Shown piece after piece: positions 51,392 through 64,000 of a stretch of DNA of 64,000 nt; within the stretch, counting starts at the first letter, position 1, and each line of letters starts with the position of its first letter. The stretch is taken from positions 10,007,053 through 10,071,052 of the forward strand of contig NC_061060.1 in NCBI RefSeq assembly GCF_021917145.1, given 5' to 3'. The notes below the pieces were generated by a model, which saw nothing but the letters and a program-made list of their open reading frames with translations, had not been told where the DNA came from and did not search any database. This stretch comes from Hypomesus transpacificus. Lineage: Eukaryota; Chordata; Actinopteri; Osmeriformes; Osmeridae. Both the position numbers and the translations under genes were made by a program.

Positions 51392-51720
51392 GCTTTGGTC
51401 TAAATGCCTCTCTCTGGGCATGTCTCAAAGACAATCAGAGCACTTTGATCATCAATACATATTGAACAAAGACAAATAACTAAAATGTATATATTTATTT
51501 TAGATTTGTCAGTCTGGCTCAATCAAAGTTATAAAGACAGTTAAGCATTTGGTTGAGCACATATTTTTCTGTATATTTTCTCCCATTTGTCTCAGAAATC
51601 CTATTGTGACGTTTAGCTGCTAGAGCTCCAGGTTTCCAGTTGACATTGGCAGTAAATATTAGGAAAAATACCGTCAACCGGACGCTAGCTGAACTATGAA
51701 AAATTCAGCTGCTTTTCCAA

Positions 51721-51924
51721 ATTTACATTTACATTTACATTTAGTCATTTAGCAGACGCTCTTATCCAGAGCGACTTACAGTAAGTACAGGGACATTCCC
51801 CCCGAGGCAAGTTGGGTGAAGTGCCTTGCCCAAGGACACAACTTCATTTGGCACGGCGGGGAATCGATCCAGTAACCTTCTGATTACAAGCCCGTCTCTC
51901 TCACCGCTCAGCCATCTGACCCCA
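51721..51924 (-). mobile_element. tRNA-derived SINE with LINE-type 3' tail
   Basis: On the minus strand the head starts GGGGTCAGATGGCTGAGCGG (A-box TGGCTGAGCGGT) and has a B-box GGATCGATTCC. The body follows, and the 3' tail is TAAGTCGCTCTGGATAAGAG then CGTCTGCTAAATGACTAAAT with TGTAAA repeats. The tail matches the LINE tail at about 56985-57035. This repeat type is abundant in teleosts. The copy is nearly full length, so it is fairly young. Confidence 0.8.
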
Positions 51925-54900
51925 GGTAATAATACTGTTACTATTGCTGTTACTACTATTACTGTTACTACTACTATACTGTTACTATATACTATTGAAA
52001 AATAGTTTTCAATTAAACTACAGGTTCTCCTATACATGGACTCTTGTCCTTCTGTTGTTCTGTCATCTCTTTCGTTCATGGTAGATGGCACTCTGAAGAG
52101 AGAGATTATGATGGAGGAGAGGTGACTGACCTTGTAGGAGCATCACCACCACAGAAAAGCTCCAAACTCGACCCTGGAGAAACATCTGTTGAAATCATTG
52201 CTACCCTAAACATAAATACCTCTGTCTGGTCCTCGATGAATGACTTCTTGTGGTCTTGCATGAGTCAGGGCACACGTGCGGTCAGTTTTGCAAGTGTGCT
52301 GCAGCAGGCCTTGGTCCAGGCTGAACTAACAAGAGACAGTCACACATGGGGCATCCCAGGGGGCAGTCTCTGCTATGCTGCGGTAGAGTTAGAGGAGAGC
52401 AGCTGCTGCTAGGCATCTGTACCCAGCTTCCTCTGTCCTTGGCAGGGGACTCTTTGCAGGGAAGCCTGGAGCAGGGGAGGGCAGGGGAGGGGTTGCAGCA
52501 TGTGACGTGGCGTGGTGGAAGTCTGTCTTAAGGTGGTGATTTCTCTCAGCCTGGGAGTTGTTCCCCACTCTGTCTCATCCTAGAAGCTGACTCACATGTG
52601 GACACACATACGCACACACATACACCACTCAAAGCCTCTGTTCAAGCACTCTGTATAACAGGAACATCATAGATCATATAGATGTGTGAGGCTGTGTACT
52701 ATTAGAGGTGTATGACTTGTTCTGAAAGCCTACTGCACCCCTTTTGGTTCTACTGCCTTTGGCAAGCTGGATACGTCTTTTTCTTTCAGCCTTGTTCACA
52801 TCAAAACCAGCTGTGTGTTCTCACACACACACTCACACACAGCACATAGTTTAGCACATAAACTGAGGACAGGCTTCTGATACTATAGACCCTGGCCTTG
52901 TCATTTTAAATCATGGAGACTTTGTATTGATGTACAGCCGAGAACTGAGAGAGAAGCATTGTGGGATTCAACCATTCAGTCCCTGTGAGAATGTTTTCCC
53001 AGTGTTTAAAACTGTCAAAGTGAAAGTATGGTTATTCCTTTGTCTGTGTTATTATTATAGCGCATGCATTTTTTTGTCTCTGTTGTGCGCTCAGGAGATC
53101 CCCGCGGAGGCCTTGAAACAGCTCAATAGGCCAGTGTAAAAACACACATACATTAACAAGCCAGGCCTAAATTCACACCGCGGGGTGCGACTGAGTGAGT
53201 GACCTTCACACTGACCTCAAGAAGCCTTCCCCTTCATTCCTTCCTCCCCCTCCCTGCCCCCTCTCTTCCGCCCTCTGGTCATGGTCTCTCCCACTAATTG
53301 GAAAGGTGACACCAGTTCATCTGACTCCTGCGTTCCACATGAGGCCATCCGTCCCACACCAGTCAGTGACATGGCCCTCAGCCATATAGTGTGGATGGGG
53401 AGAAACCAACATACTCCTATGGTTTTCACAGCAGCAAGAGCAACTACTCCAGAGCTGGGGGTGGAGCAGGCCAGTCCAACACCAGCGTTTTGTTACATCC
53501 ATTTTATATTTGGCCGTTTATTTTACCAGATGCTCCCTCGTGTCCTATAACATGCCACTGTAAAAAGGGAGTGAGGTGGAGGGCTTGACAACACTATAAG
53601 CTCTGTCCCTCCCATGGCAGGAGTGTAGGAGCAAAAGGAGGAATACAAAATACTTAAACAGAGGAAGGGGTTTGGCAGAGCTAGGTCTTAAATAAAGGAT
53701 GTTGACACAGAGATTAGCTGACATGATTGTTGTCAACCTGATGTCAACTTGATATCTTCTTTTCCATCAATGACGCCTCCCTTGGCTCTGCTATTTATTT
53801 TCACTAACGGATATAATATGTTCAGCAAAACATGAGAATAGGAAAATAAAGTGAATAATGAGTGTGTTTTGGTCCCTTCTTCCTGTCAGGTAATCTCTGC
53901 TGATCTTGCAGTTTTTCTATTTATTATCTTATTATATTTCTCTCCAATCCCATCCCTCCACTCCACAACACACTCTTAGACACAACAACAGACAAAATAT
54001 TAGATAAAATAATCCTAGGACATGGTATTGGTCTCCTGCTTATGAGCTGCGACAAAAAACATGTTTTTCAATAAAATTCCTTTCCACAGCTCACAGTGGA
54101 TTTACATTTATACCATCCATCAGTACAAAACCCACTAAATACACTAAAATGACATGAATGGCTTTACTGCTAGTATATGTGTTAATAGGGCCATTAGTGG
54201 TGGTTTTAGCCATAGAATGAGAGTTAACATATTAATCTTTGCCAAGACCGAGTCTTCTGCAGGCTCTCTGGGGATTACTTAGCTTGCAGAGGATGCGTGA
54301 ACATAGAGGCCATAGATATAGCTGTTTTTAAAGAGTAGCATTTTGCCAGCGATTGTGGTTGAGATGATTTGGCTTGGCAGCGTGCACTCTCATTGTCACA
54401 GAAGGACAAGTGAGGGGTCATTTGAGGGGACTCGTTGATTTCTGTCCAAGCTTTTCCTCAGGCTTCTCTTGAAATGAAAGGCAATGAAAAATAAATCTAT
54501 AAAAAAGAAATAACTTCTAAAAAAGACAAAGGGAAGCAGAAAATTAATGAGTGACTTCCAGAGTCTATTTAAATCATGAGTACACACTCCCTTCACTCCT
54601 GTTCCTGTCATGGTAACGTTTATTTTATGTGATTAAAAGTTTATTATGATAATTATAACATTGTATGAATGTAACATGATGATCTTAAGCAATCAAAGAT
54701 GGTAAAATAATAGAATCATGGTATTTAATGTTTTATTAACAACAGATTCAGCTGTAATGTTTTCACAACATTTACCCCAGTGACAGAGTGATATGTTCCC
54801 ATCTTTCCACCAGCCTTCACATATTTCTTGCCATTGGTTTACATACATCTATGAAGGAACTGATCATGTTTACAGCTTACTTTGAATGATGGTAAATAAT

Positions 54901-55026
54901 GGTACATCTGTGATTTGCAGTCAAGAGAATCTTTAATAGTTTCCATATTGATGATCATCTCAGTATCTTCTTTGATCTCCCTGTTGTGCATGTATAACTC
55001 TGATGACAATTGTGATTTATCAATGG

Positions 55027-55104
<78 letters not shown>

Positions 55105-56689
55105 CTCTGTCATAATTTCCGAATGGACAGTGCTAACTCCCCAAGCACCATGAGGATATGTATTACTTGGGATTGTTTTCTTTAATGTTTATAATGATTT
55201 AGCACAGCAGATTAGCTCATAGGGATTCAGTCTTGTGGTCTGAGAGAAGGAATCAGTGACTTAACCTACATATGTGTTCCAAAGCCACATACTTTTTGTG
55301 ACAGCGCACACACAGTAAGTCTCTCTCCCTCTATTTTTCTCTCACACAAGAGAGAAACCTATCATACCAAATTACTTTGTGATACTGCGTGCAATGTGTT
55401 TTTAATTAGCATTAACATGAAAGTGTTTCCAGATTCTTTAAATAAGGGTGCTTCTCTCCTTTGGGTTGTTAAACGTTTATTCTTTTATGTTGTTCTTTTA
55501 TGTTTGAACATGTTTCCAAAGCGCTTGCAAAGACTGGATTGATTCATCTTTATTAATAGCATTCTTTGTGTATGTTGCTCATTAGGGCATCTTACACATT
55601 GTGGTTTATTACAGTTGACCTCCCTGGAGTCAGAGCTGTGATTCCTGTGAGAGATCATAGGGTGTCTGGAGGTAAGATCCAGAGGTCTGCCATGCCCCTC
55701 CAGACGACACTGCAGCTCCCTGACTAATGGGCTCTCTTGGTGGGATTCTCAAGAGGCGATGAAGATTTAATACCTGGCTACACTCCCAGTCACCCTTCGC
55801 CATCTGGGCTTTATTTGAGTAGCCTGCATTGGGCATTTCTAAAGCCAGCTCCTAGGGTGCAGAATCCTATATGTTTTGTTATGACTGTACAGTAAATTAA
55901 ATCATATTGACCTGAAAACCTGGAGACACACTCCCGTGAATGCTATTGCACCTGTTTGTGTTGCATGGGTATGTAGTGGATTGTAACTAACGGGAACATA
56001 TAAGTCCTGGTGGATCTGAGAGAGAGAAGGCTCAGTGTGGCGTGTGGAGGAGTACTAATGCATAGTTTTAACTTTACAGGTCACTTTACCTTGACCCAGA
56101 TGAATATGATAGGAGGGTATCAATGATCAGAGAGCAGTGAGTTCTGGAATTAAAGGTCTGCATTGAATGTCACTGACATTCCTGTCTTCCTGTGTTGCCT
56201 TGTTGACTGCGCTTGTGAAGTTTCCTGGCATTACAGCCAAAGAGAAAGAGGGAAAACCCCTGCTTGGAAGAAGAAAAAAGAGCGAGGTGAGAAAAGAGAG
56301 GGTGGGAGAGGAATAAATCAGGGGTGAGTAGGAGGGAAAGAGAGAACATTGAGACGACTAGAAAAGTGAGAAGACAAGAACAGTGAGAACTGAGAACTAT
56401 TCAGGGTTTCTGTGCTGAGAACGACAGCACATTCAGGTCACAGAGTTCAGTCTCTGCTGTCTCTGGGCAGCACTGGTGACTCAGGCCTCCAGGCTCCATG
56501 GCTCAGCACCAGAGCCATTCCTCTGTCACATGGCAACTGGGCGACTCATGAATAGAAAGAGAGAGAACCAGAAACAAAGATCCAGCTGAAGTAAATTCAA
56601 CTTCCATCCCAACCACCCTGAAAGCCCCTCTCCTTGCTTCCTTGCTTAGGAATGATTGGCTGGACCTGATGTTAGTTTCCTCCAGGATC
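51925..56689. other. Intergenic DNA without recognised gene
   Basis: A 122-codon frame at 52044-52412 and other short frames match nothing I know. CT/CA simple sequence lies at about 52600, 52820 and 55029-55106. An AG-GT-bounded short open stretch is at 56237-56286 (see findings). Confidence 0.4.
55029..55106. repeat. (CT)n microsatellite
   Basis: About 75 bases of CT dinucleotides with GT and TT interruptions. Confidence 0.9.
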
Positions 56690-57036
56690 ACAATGACTCT
56701 CATTGAGAGACTTGTTGCTCTTGTTGGTTTGTTGTAACTGTCTTAAAATTATTGTACTCGCTGTGAAACATATTATTGTTGTTTGCTTTTTCAACAGGTA
56801 CACTCTTGCACTTTTTGAGGTTCTTGCTGTTTAATTGTAAGTTGTCTAACTACATGCTCTTATTGTTCTTCCCTTTGGGACTTATCTGGTTTCACAATAT
56901 ATGCTACATGTTTTGCTACCCACAATGTTTGGGGTATCTCGTTGTTATGATCAGTGACCTATGCACTTTTGTAAAACTCTCTCTTGGAAGTCGCTTTGGA
57001 TAAAAGCGTCTGCTAAATGCATAAATGTAAAGGTAA
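56690..57036 (+). mobile_element. 3' end of an L2/CR1-type LINE
   Basis: The right end carries GAAGTCGCTTTGGATAAAAG, CGTCTGCTAAATG and TAAATGTAAA repeats, the known teleost L2/CR1-type tail. The upstream 250 bases, including TGACCTATGCACTTTTGTAAA, fit its 3' UTR. There is no reverse transcriptase frame; it is 5' truncated. The left limit is approximate. Confidence 0.55.
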
Positions 57037-60000
57037 ATGTTTCATGTCTTTGTTACTTCCAAACTATTTGTCATGCTGTGTGATGTTGCATCGATTGTAT
57101 ATTTACTCCTCTATAAGTTCATAGATAGATGTAGGGGTTAAGAAGCAGGGATTGAGAAATTGAAACATCTTTTCATCCTGAGTTGTACCAGCAGTGTTCA
57201 TACCTTCTGTATTTCTCAGGGTCATTGTGCTGCTACAAAGCAGAGTCTCCCAGATTCACACCACCCAGCTGAGAGCACAAACACAGAAAGGTCAGGTAGT
57301 GTATGTTATTGTGAAGCTCTTCATGCCTGATATATCTGAGCTGGATTTGTGCTGTTCGGGTATCTTTACAGGTTAAAGTTTGCTGATGGGGGGTGAAAGA
57401 GGGACAAAGAAAGAGAAGCAGAAAGACAGCGAAAGAGGGAGAGTTATAACAGAGAGTTCTATCCGTCACAGAGGCTGTGTTGTCAGCGTGTGTGTTGTGA
57501 GATGACAAGGCATCTGACACACTAGGTGAGTGCTGCTGCTTCTTGGCTGTGTTGGAGCAGGTTAACAGTCTTTAAGCAAACACTTACTCACCACCCTGCC
57601 AAGACACAAGCATAACATAACGACACCTCCATGCTCAGAGGGCCCAGCGCTGGAGGGGTGTAGGCATGTGGCAAGCCCAGGAGCTGGGCTTAGAGATACA
57701 CAACATTATACAGACATCTAGGAAAGCAGACATTTACCACCATTTGAGAAAGGCTGCTCCTTATCTGAGACAGATGCACCTAAAGTGAAAAGTAACCCAA
57801 AACACTTTATTTGATATACAATTAGGTATAGAAATCCAAATACATTGTCAATCTGTTTAACTGAAAATTAATATAAATGGGGAACCATGGCTGCTGATGG
57901 ACACTGAATCAAATGTTTGGGCTTTGTGGAGGATGAGTTGCATAATGTCAGCTGGATGTGATTTGGCTCTTATGCAGGTTGAATAGACTTGGGGAGCTAG
58001 GCCAACAGACCTCCGCCATGCTGCATGGGACCCGGCCGGACAGCCTGATTAACAGCCTGCTTCTATGGATGATTTATCCTCCACATCTGTACTCAGGCTG
58101 CAGCACATACACAGTTGGACTCCCTCATGTAATTAAAACTCCCAAAAATGCTTTGTATTGTGGGCCTGTATGTGTGTCTGCATGTGTCAGAGAAAGAGAA
58201 TATACAGTGAGAGACGGAGGGAGGAAGACATGAAGAAGTAAACTACGTTTTGTATAAGTGATAATGGCATATGGACTCGGCCTTGACTGAGTGTGTACGA
58301 TCCAAGCATGTTCCAGTCCAAGTGTCAGTGAGCCCAGGCAGATCTCTGTTGGGTAAGATCATTTGTGATGTACACAAGTGAAATGGTTGGAAGGAGGTTG
58401 AATGAGGGGACAAACAGCTGCATTCCAGTCTGTCTGTGCTGGGCTCAGCCAACTGGTTCTTCTCATGAGAGTCTACATAGATGAGTGTGTCACCAGAGGC
58501 TGTCTGAGGCTCTGGGACTCACACATCAGAAGACAACAGGAAGACGGGGTGTCAGACTTGAAATCCTCTGCATCCATCCATTTTATAGCCTGAAGAAGCA
58601 ACAACCAAAGCCAGACTGAAGTCAAGTGTTGCCAGCTTCTATTCAAAGGTATCTCTGTATGGAAAACGATATTTCCCATTCGTAGTAGATGGATAGTTTG
58701 GTTTAATGTTGATTTCTTTACTGACTTGATTGAGCTTTCTGGTGAGTCAGATAGATAGAGAAGAGTTAAACACTGCAGGGGTAGAGGAAGAGAACTGAGG
58801 AAGAGAACTGGGTGTGATTGGCTGCAGAACCGATGTTGACAGATGTAGCAATGACTAGTTGCAACAAGTTGGTGGAGATTCACACTAATACACATGATGT
58901 TTAACTCATATGTCTCTCTCTCTTTTTTCACCCTGGTGGGTGCGAATGGAATGATTTGGATGTCAAGGTTATTAAATGCACTTCTTCTAAGATGTGCCAA
59001 AGGATTACACTCATACACACACATAAACATAGCACTTGTTGCATCCTGACTACTTTGTGGTGTACTATGAGCAGCTTCAGACATGTATTGGGTGTGTCGC
59101 TTGTGTTTCTGGTACACTATCACCACGTACCCCTGAAAGCCTTCTATCCAAAGTTGCCTTTGTTTTTTTAAGCTTCTCCCAAATAGATTCCTGCTGTCAG
59201 GGACAGAGCTGATATTTTTCTCAGTGTTTTCTTTGGCAATGCATGGGGTGTTTCGGATTCTCCAGCGATCTTATTATAAACAGACACGCATTAGCAATGC
59301 TTTGCGATCAGCCCAGTCTCCCTGGTGCTGATACCCTCTGGGGCTTAGTCTGTTGGCCACGGATACCCTCAGATAAGTTTGCAATTAAACAGTTGTCATT
59401 GGTGGGCATTGTCAGAGAGGATGATGTGTGCCGATGTGTTTGGAGCTGTAAAAAATCACTGAGCCATCTCTTGTCTGCGGAATTCATAGGCCTCAATCAA
59501 CCATGGATTAACCTCTGCAGAAAACAATAGATCCAACACAGTAATAGAGGCGGGACGAGGTGGCTGGAATCCCTTTAGGACTTCTGTTGCCTCATCTCCC
59601 TGTCACCCACTCAAAGAGGCGACTCTGGCGAACAAAACCCCCCGTCTCGGGCCTGTGGACAGGCAGCCTTGAGACTATTATGCTCAATCAAATGAGCTCC
59701 ATGGCTTTCAGCACCCAAAGAAAGTGGCTTAGAGCCTGTTTTCTGACACAGGGAGTGAGGAGGTGCTTTGTTTCTGTCTGTTGCGCGGCATTTAAAGGAT
59801 TAAACAGGGTTTGGTGGGGCTAGAGTTTCTTTGAGGTCTGTGATTTCTCTAAAGCTCACTCTGGGCTGCAGTGCAGTTCCAGGCAGCAAATAGAAAGACA
59901 AGAACAGGCCGCCTTGTCCTTCCCAAGTGGAGAGGAAAGAAACCCAATAAAAGAAAGCCGCCTGCCCAAACCTCAGTGAATTCCTGATGAAGGAAAGAAT

Positions 60001-61969
60001 GCAGAAGGAAAAGAAGCCACATTCCCTCTCTTTTTTCTTTCCTTCTCCTTCATTTTTTTGATAAACAACACTTCCCTGTGCAGTGTGCTTTCCTCTCCTC
60101 AGCGCAGTTCTGGCAGAAAAGGAGAGAGCCGTGAAATCCCAGAAGCGAAGCTCTGGCAAAGAGACAGATGCTGGAAATGAAATGGTTCCACTTAGTGATA
60201 GTTCAACTCAGGTTCATCTATGGATAATTCCTCCATTGTTGAAATACATCATACTGTTGATCAGCAAGAGAGGTTAGAAGACTGGGCGTGTCGAAGGACA
60301 GCGCAGAGTGTTATTGACGGCCTGGGGTCTATCTGTTCTCTCAATCTCAGTTCAGTGAGATGCTGAGGAAATGTCTTGTTAACGAGCATCAGAGAGACAT
60401 TATGCAAACTGATGTTTGTTTTCTGTTAGTAATTAAAGTGGTCAGTGATGAATGTCACTTGGTAAACTCAGCTTATGTGATGGCAGAGACAGAGCAGCAG
60501 CTGCAGCTAGAAGAGACAGAGCGATCTGGCAGCCAGTGTCATCGCTCTGTTTGTCAGATATGGACTTGGAAAGCATCCAGTGAGCAAAGAAGGCAGTCAG
60601 GGGGAAGATCTCTTGACTGTCCTCATGTGAAGCTGTCTGTTCATTTACTCATACTTTCATAGCCCAGTAGTCTATGCATCCTTTGTTCTGAACAACTAAT
60701 TGGCAGTGAGAGGTGATTTAATTTACAAAGACATATTGCCCCTCAGCACAGCATGAGCAGCTCCAGTGTGTGGTCACTGGTCACTAGACCACAGTGTTCC
60801 TGTCATCGAGAATGTCTAGTTACCTGGCAACCACTATTGTTCCTGTGGGAGTGCCTACAGAGGAGGGGCCTGAATACATTCCAGAACATTCCATTCAGGA
60901 CTCAGGTGCCCCCACGGCCATGTGTGTGTGTATGTGTGTGTGTATATGTGTGTGTGTGTTTCTGTCTGTGTGTGTGCGTACACACGTCTGTACATGCGTG
61001 CACGTGTGTAAGTGTGTGCGCCTGTGTGTTCAGGTGAGCATGGGTATTGAGGGACAGGTGTGCTTGCAGTGCTTTCTGGGAAACATACACCGCACCCATT
61101 TACTGAACCCTGTCATGCCTGAAGTTCTGACTAAAGGTGAGTGTGAAGTTTGCATACTTATCATGCGTCAAATGGGGGACATGTCTATGTCTGCAGGTTT
61201 CAGGATAGATAGCATCTCAATAACACCTCTTATAAAAATCACCTGTCTGCTAGGAATCTCTGGTCTGAGGAGTGGGAGACATGCATGAGTGTCTCATAGC
61301 TGAGTTCACCCTGAGGTCTGCTGTAAATATTCGGTCTTGTTTACCAAGTCTTTTATGGCACATTTGTTCCTTTTCTGCTCAAATACTTGTCAGTTTCCTT
61401 CTCTGTCTCTCTCTCTCTCTCTTCCTCTCTCTTATGGAAGTTCTGAAGTTCTGAAGTTTAATCCCTCCCATGGGTTAGGATTGTTCAGGCCTTGACATAT
61501 TGGGTTTAGATCACAAGATTCTTAGATTATTTTTCAATGTGCAATTGAAGGACTGAAATATGGTTAGGAAGGTCTGATCAACAAACTTATGATGATACCA
61601 GTCAAATGAAAGGATCATTGGCAGGTATTAAAATGATCTACAACTGAACTTCAGCCTGCTCATCAGATTATTCTCTATACTTACTCTCTAAGAAAACACA
61701 GTTTGTCCAAATTCTAAATCACATTCAATGCTTAGCACACCCTTCTAAGCCTGGGTCAAGATGTAAAAAACAAAGAGAGATAAGTAACAGTTGCACAAGT
61801 ATCTTTATTAAATTGTTACTTTTAATTCTATAAATCATCTTGAGGTTTTCATGCTTTTTTCCGCCTGTAACTGTGGTTGTTTGTGGGGCCTGTTTTTCTG
61901 GGAGGACTGTTCTTGCCTCACAAGTAATCGCAATGTTTTACAGCTACTGTAGGTTGGTTGTCATGATGC
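57037..61969. other. Intergenic DNA without recognised gene
   Basis: There is a degenerate GT stretch at about 60917-61030. The longest frame is minus strand 58473-59126 (217 codons) and has no recognisable motif. Two AG/GT-bounded short open stretches (57220-57290 and about 60104-60180) are noted in the findings. It may be intron or flank of a gene outside the window. Confidence 0.4.
60917..61030. repeat. Degenerate (GT)n stretch
   Basis: GT/GC/AT-alternating sequence, probably an old microsatellite. It produces Cys/Val-rich spurious frames on the plus strand. Confidence 0.8.
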
Positions 61970-63826
61970 TAGGACAGTGACAAGAATACAAAGAATGACA
62001 TGGTCTCAAAAATACATGGTTTTGCTGTGCTCAGCAAAACCATGTAAAATACGGAGTACCACAGGGTTCAGTTTTAGGCCCTCTGTTATTTTCACTCTAT
62101 ATGTTGCCTTTTTCACTCTATATGTTGCCTTCCGGGTTGAAAACTTGGATGACTGCAAATTTCCTTCTTCTTAATTCGGATAAAACCGAGGTTCAAATTT
62201 TTGGTCCGAAAAAACACCGAAATAATTTATCCCATCTAACCTTAGACTTAGACGGCGTCAAAGTACCTCAAAGCCAGCTGGTAAAAAATCTGGGAGTCAC
62301 AATGGACCCAGACCTTTCGTTTGAGTACCATATTAAGCAAATCACCAGAACAGCATTTTTCCATCTACGTAATATTGCCAAAATACGAAAATTCCTCTCA
62401 AAGGATGATGCTGAAAAACTAATACATGCTTTTGTTACGTCCCGATTGGACTACTGCAATGTGTTGTTCTCTGGCCTCCCAATTACCTACCTAAAAAACT
62501 TACAGCGGGTGCAAAATGCTGCTGCTAGACTATTGACTAAAACTAGAAAGTTTGATCATATAACATCGACTCTTATCTCTTTACACTGACTCCCTATCCA
62601 AGCCAGAGCTGATTTCAAAGTTCTACTACTAACTTACAAATCTCTGCATGGATTGGCACCACTGTACCTCTCCGGTCTCCTTGCACCCTATTGCCCCGCA
62701 AGGACTCTAAGATCTCAAAATGCCGGCTATCTGGTAATACCCAAAGTTAAGAAAAAAACTACTGGAGGTAGGGCGTGCTCATATAGAGCACCTCTTCTTT
62801 GGAACAAATTACCCATCTCAATTAAGGAAGCTGATACTGTCTCGACATTTAAAACTAGATTAAAAACGTTCTTGTTTAGTCAATTCTATGATTGTTAAAG
62901 GGAAGTATGTGTGTACTTTCTATGTAAACCTGGGGTGTGTGCTTGCCTATGTGTGTATCACATGTAACTTTTAAATTTTAATTATAGCTTATGTTCACAT
63001 TGCCCAGCTAGATGTTACAAATAAAGTAAACCTGTTACTGTATATTGTAAGTATTATTATTATAGTTCCGTTGCTGTATATTGTTACTGTTATAGTTTTT
63101 ATTAATAGTTGGAGACAACGGGGGACTGGTTGTTTTCATCCTTATTCGTATAAGTATAACCTACTTTAGAGTTCTTTCCCCTGGAACAGATTTCATGTTC
63201 CAACTGAGGGGGGCTGTCGTTGTTTTGGTGTGTGGGGCTGCATCAAATACCCTTTTTGCTCTGTTAAATTGCTGCACTAGTCCACACTTGACCGGTGGGG
63301 ATCTCATTCTATTATGACTGTAACTGTTAGCTGCTCCTGGCATTCTCTAATCCCTGCTCTCCTCTCTGTCCCCCCCCCACACATTCCCTGTGGTGTGGGG
63401 GGTTTGAGCTGTCAGGACCTGCTTGGTCGTCGGTCTGCCTACGCTGAACCAGGTCGTCACCCGGAATCCAGTCTCCATGACGGCCAACAGCGAGTTTCCC
63501 GGTCCCATCCAACGTCTATAAAGCCGAACAATGGATTTTGGTGTTTCAAAACCCATTGACACTGTATGACTATGTTTAGCTTGTGTTCTGCTCCTCTCTC
63601 TTACCAACCGTCTCTGGAGGAGGGGATCCCTCTCTGAATTGCTCCTCCCAAGGTTTCTTCCATTTTTTCTCCCGGTGGGAGTTTTTCTGGGAGTTTTTCC
63701 TTGTCTTCCTTGAGGGTTTAGGTTGGTTGAGGGGCAGTTCTATGGGCGCATGTGAAGCCCTCTGTGACATGCTTGCGTGTAAAAAGGGCTATACAAATAA
63801 ATTTGATTTGATTTGATTTGATTTGA
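61970..63826 (+). mobile_element. Truncated L2-clade LINE with 3' end
   Basis: Coding remains start at about 62045 with the RT motif YGVPQGSVLGPLLFSLYMLP, then jump straight to LKTWMTANFLLLNSDKTEVQ. The YADD catalytic segment between these motifs is deleted. The C-terminal part follows: NLGVTMDPDLSFEYHIKQIT, FHLRNIAKIRKFLSKDDAEK, VTSRLDYCNVLFSGLP, LQRVQNAAARLLTKTRKFDH. One stop replaces the Trp of SLHWLP (62587-62589). The end is LLWNKLPISIKEADTVSTFK with stop at 62896-62898. A long 3' UTR runs to a TTGAT repeat (about 63805-63826), the usual L2 microsatellite tail. The 5' part is lost. It is a dead copy, but mostly open, so moderately young. Confidence 0.85.
62015..62044. repeat. 13-bp perfect inverted repeat with 4-base loop
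   Basis: CATGGTTTTGCTG (62015-62027), loop TGCT, then CAGCAAAACCATG (62032-62044). It sits exactly where recognisable LINE sequence begins, so the left arm is probably a fold-back copy of the right arm. Confidence 0.9.
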
Positions 63827-64000
63827 CTGAGGAGCTCTCTGATCTGTAGTAATGGTTGAAAATCCATGTTTTAATTGAAGGGCCTGGATCCTGTCAGCCT
63901 CACTAACCCAGTCAGTTGCATTAAAAAGTAATTTTCAAGTCAGTAAGAGGAATTGTAATAATATCCACATGTTTGTGAGTATGGATGATCATGAAATATG

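Noticed and set aside
52044-52412. 122-codon frame
   Set aside because: No recognisable motif, and its start overlaps SINE-flanking sequence; likely chance.
58473-59126. 217-codon minus-strand frame
   Set aside because: The longest frame in the gene-free arm, but its composition is not protein-like, with no motif or splice context.
60917-61288. Cys/Val-rich 164-codon frame
   Set aside because: Generated by the degenerate GT repeat.

Overview
This is 64 kb of nuclear DNA from a teleost fish. Every confident gene is a vertebrate gene with GT-AG introns, long AT-rich UTRs, long (CT)n and (GT)n runs, tRNA-derived SINEs and L2-type LINE pieces. All intact genes match human X-long-arm genes (RAP2C, ALG13, CXorf65, FOXO4, SNX12, SLC7A3), except a sestrin and a UBL3 whose human relatives lie on other chromosomes. 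I could not fix the species.

Layout: rap2c 3' part (1-751, +); alg13, short glycosyltransferase form (2825-3718, +); CXorf65 homolog in six exons (4386-6196, +); a gene-poor stretch with the probable sestrin 5' end near 11.1 kb; the sestrin coding exons (16555-19162, +) with 3' UTR to about 21.45 kb; foxo4 (29321-27284, -) tail to tail with the sestrin; snx12 (31876-33192, +) head to head with foxo4; slc7a3 (39074-42742, +) with a long first intron; ubl3 (45606-49147, +) with 3' UTR to about 51.0 kb. From 51 to 64 kb I see no recognisable host gene, only a 31-bp minisatellite, a SINE, LINE tails, microsatellites and, at 62.0-63.8 kb, a truncated L2 LINE. Exon phases were followed through every junction and close exactly for alg13 (164 aa), CXorf65-like (167 aa), foxo4 (631 aa), snx12 (162 aa), slc7a3 (646 aa), ubl3 (117 aa) and the sestrin exons (424 aa).

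How the genes relate: foxo4 and the sestrin are functionally linked (sestrins are stress genes induced by p53 and FOXO factors that restrain mTORC1). The block looks like one arm of the 2R paralogon that elsewhere holds FOXO3-SESN1-SNX3 (human 6q21) and SLC7A1-UBL3 (human 13q12). The most interesting points are the FOXO4-linked sestrin, apparently absent from mammals; its shortened leucine-sensing loop; and a perfect zero-spacer p53 response element at 14323-14342, probably inside its intron.
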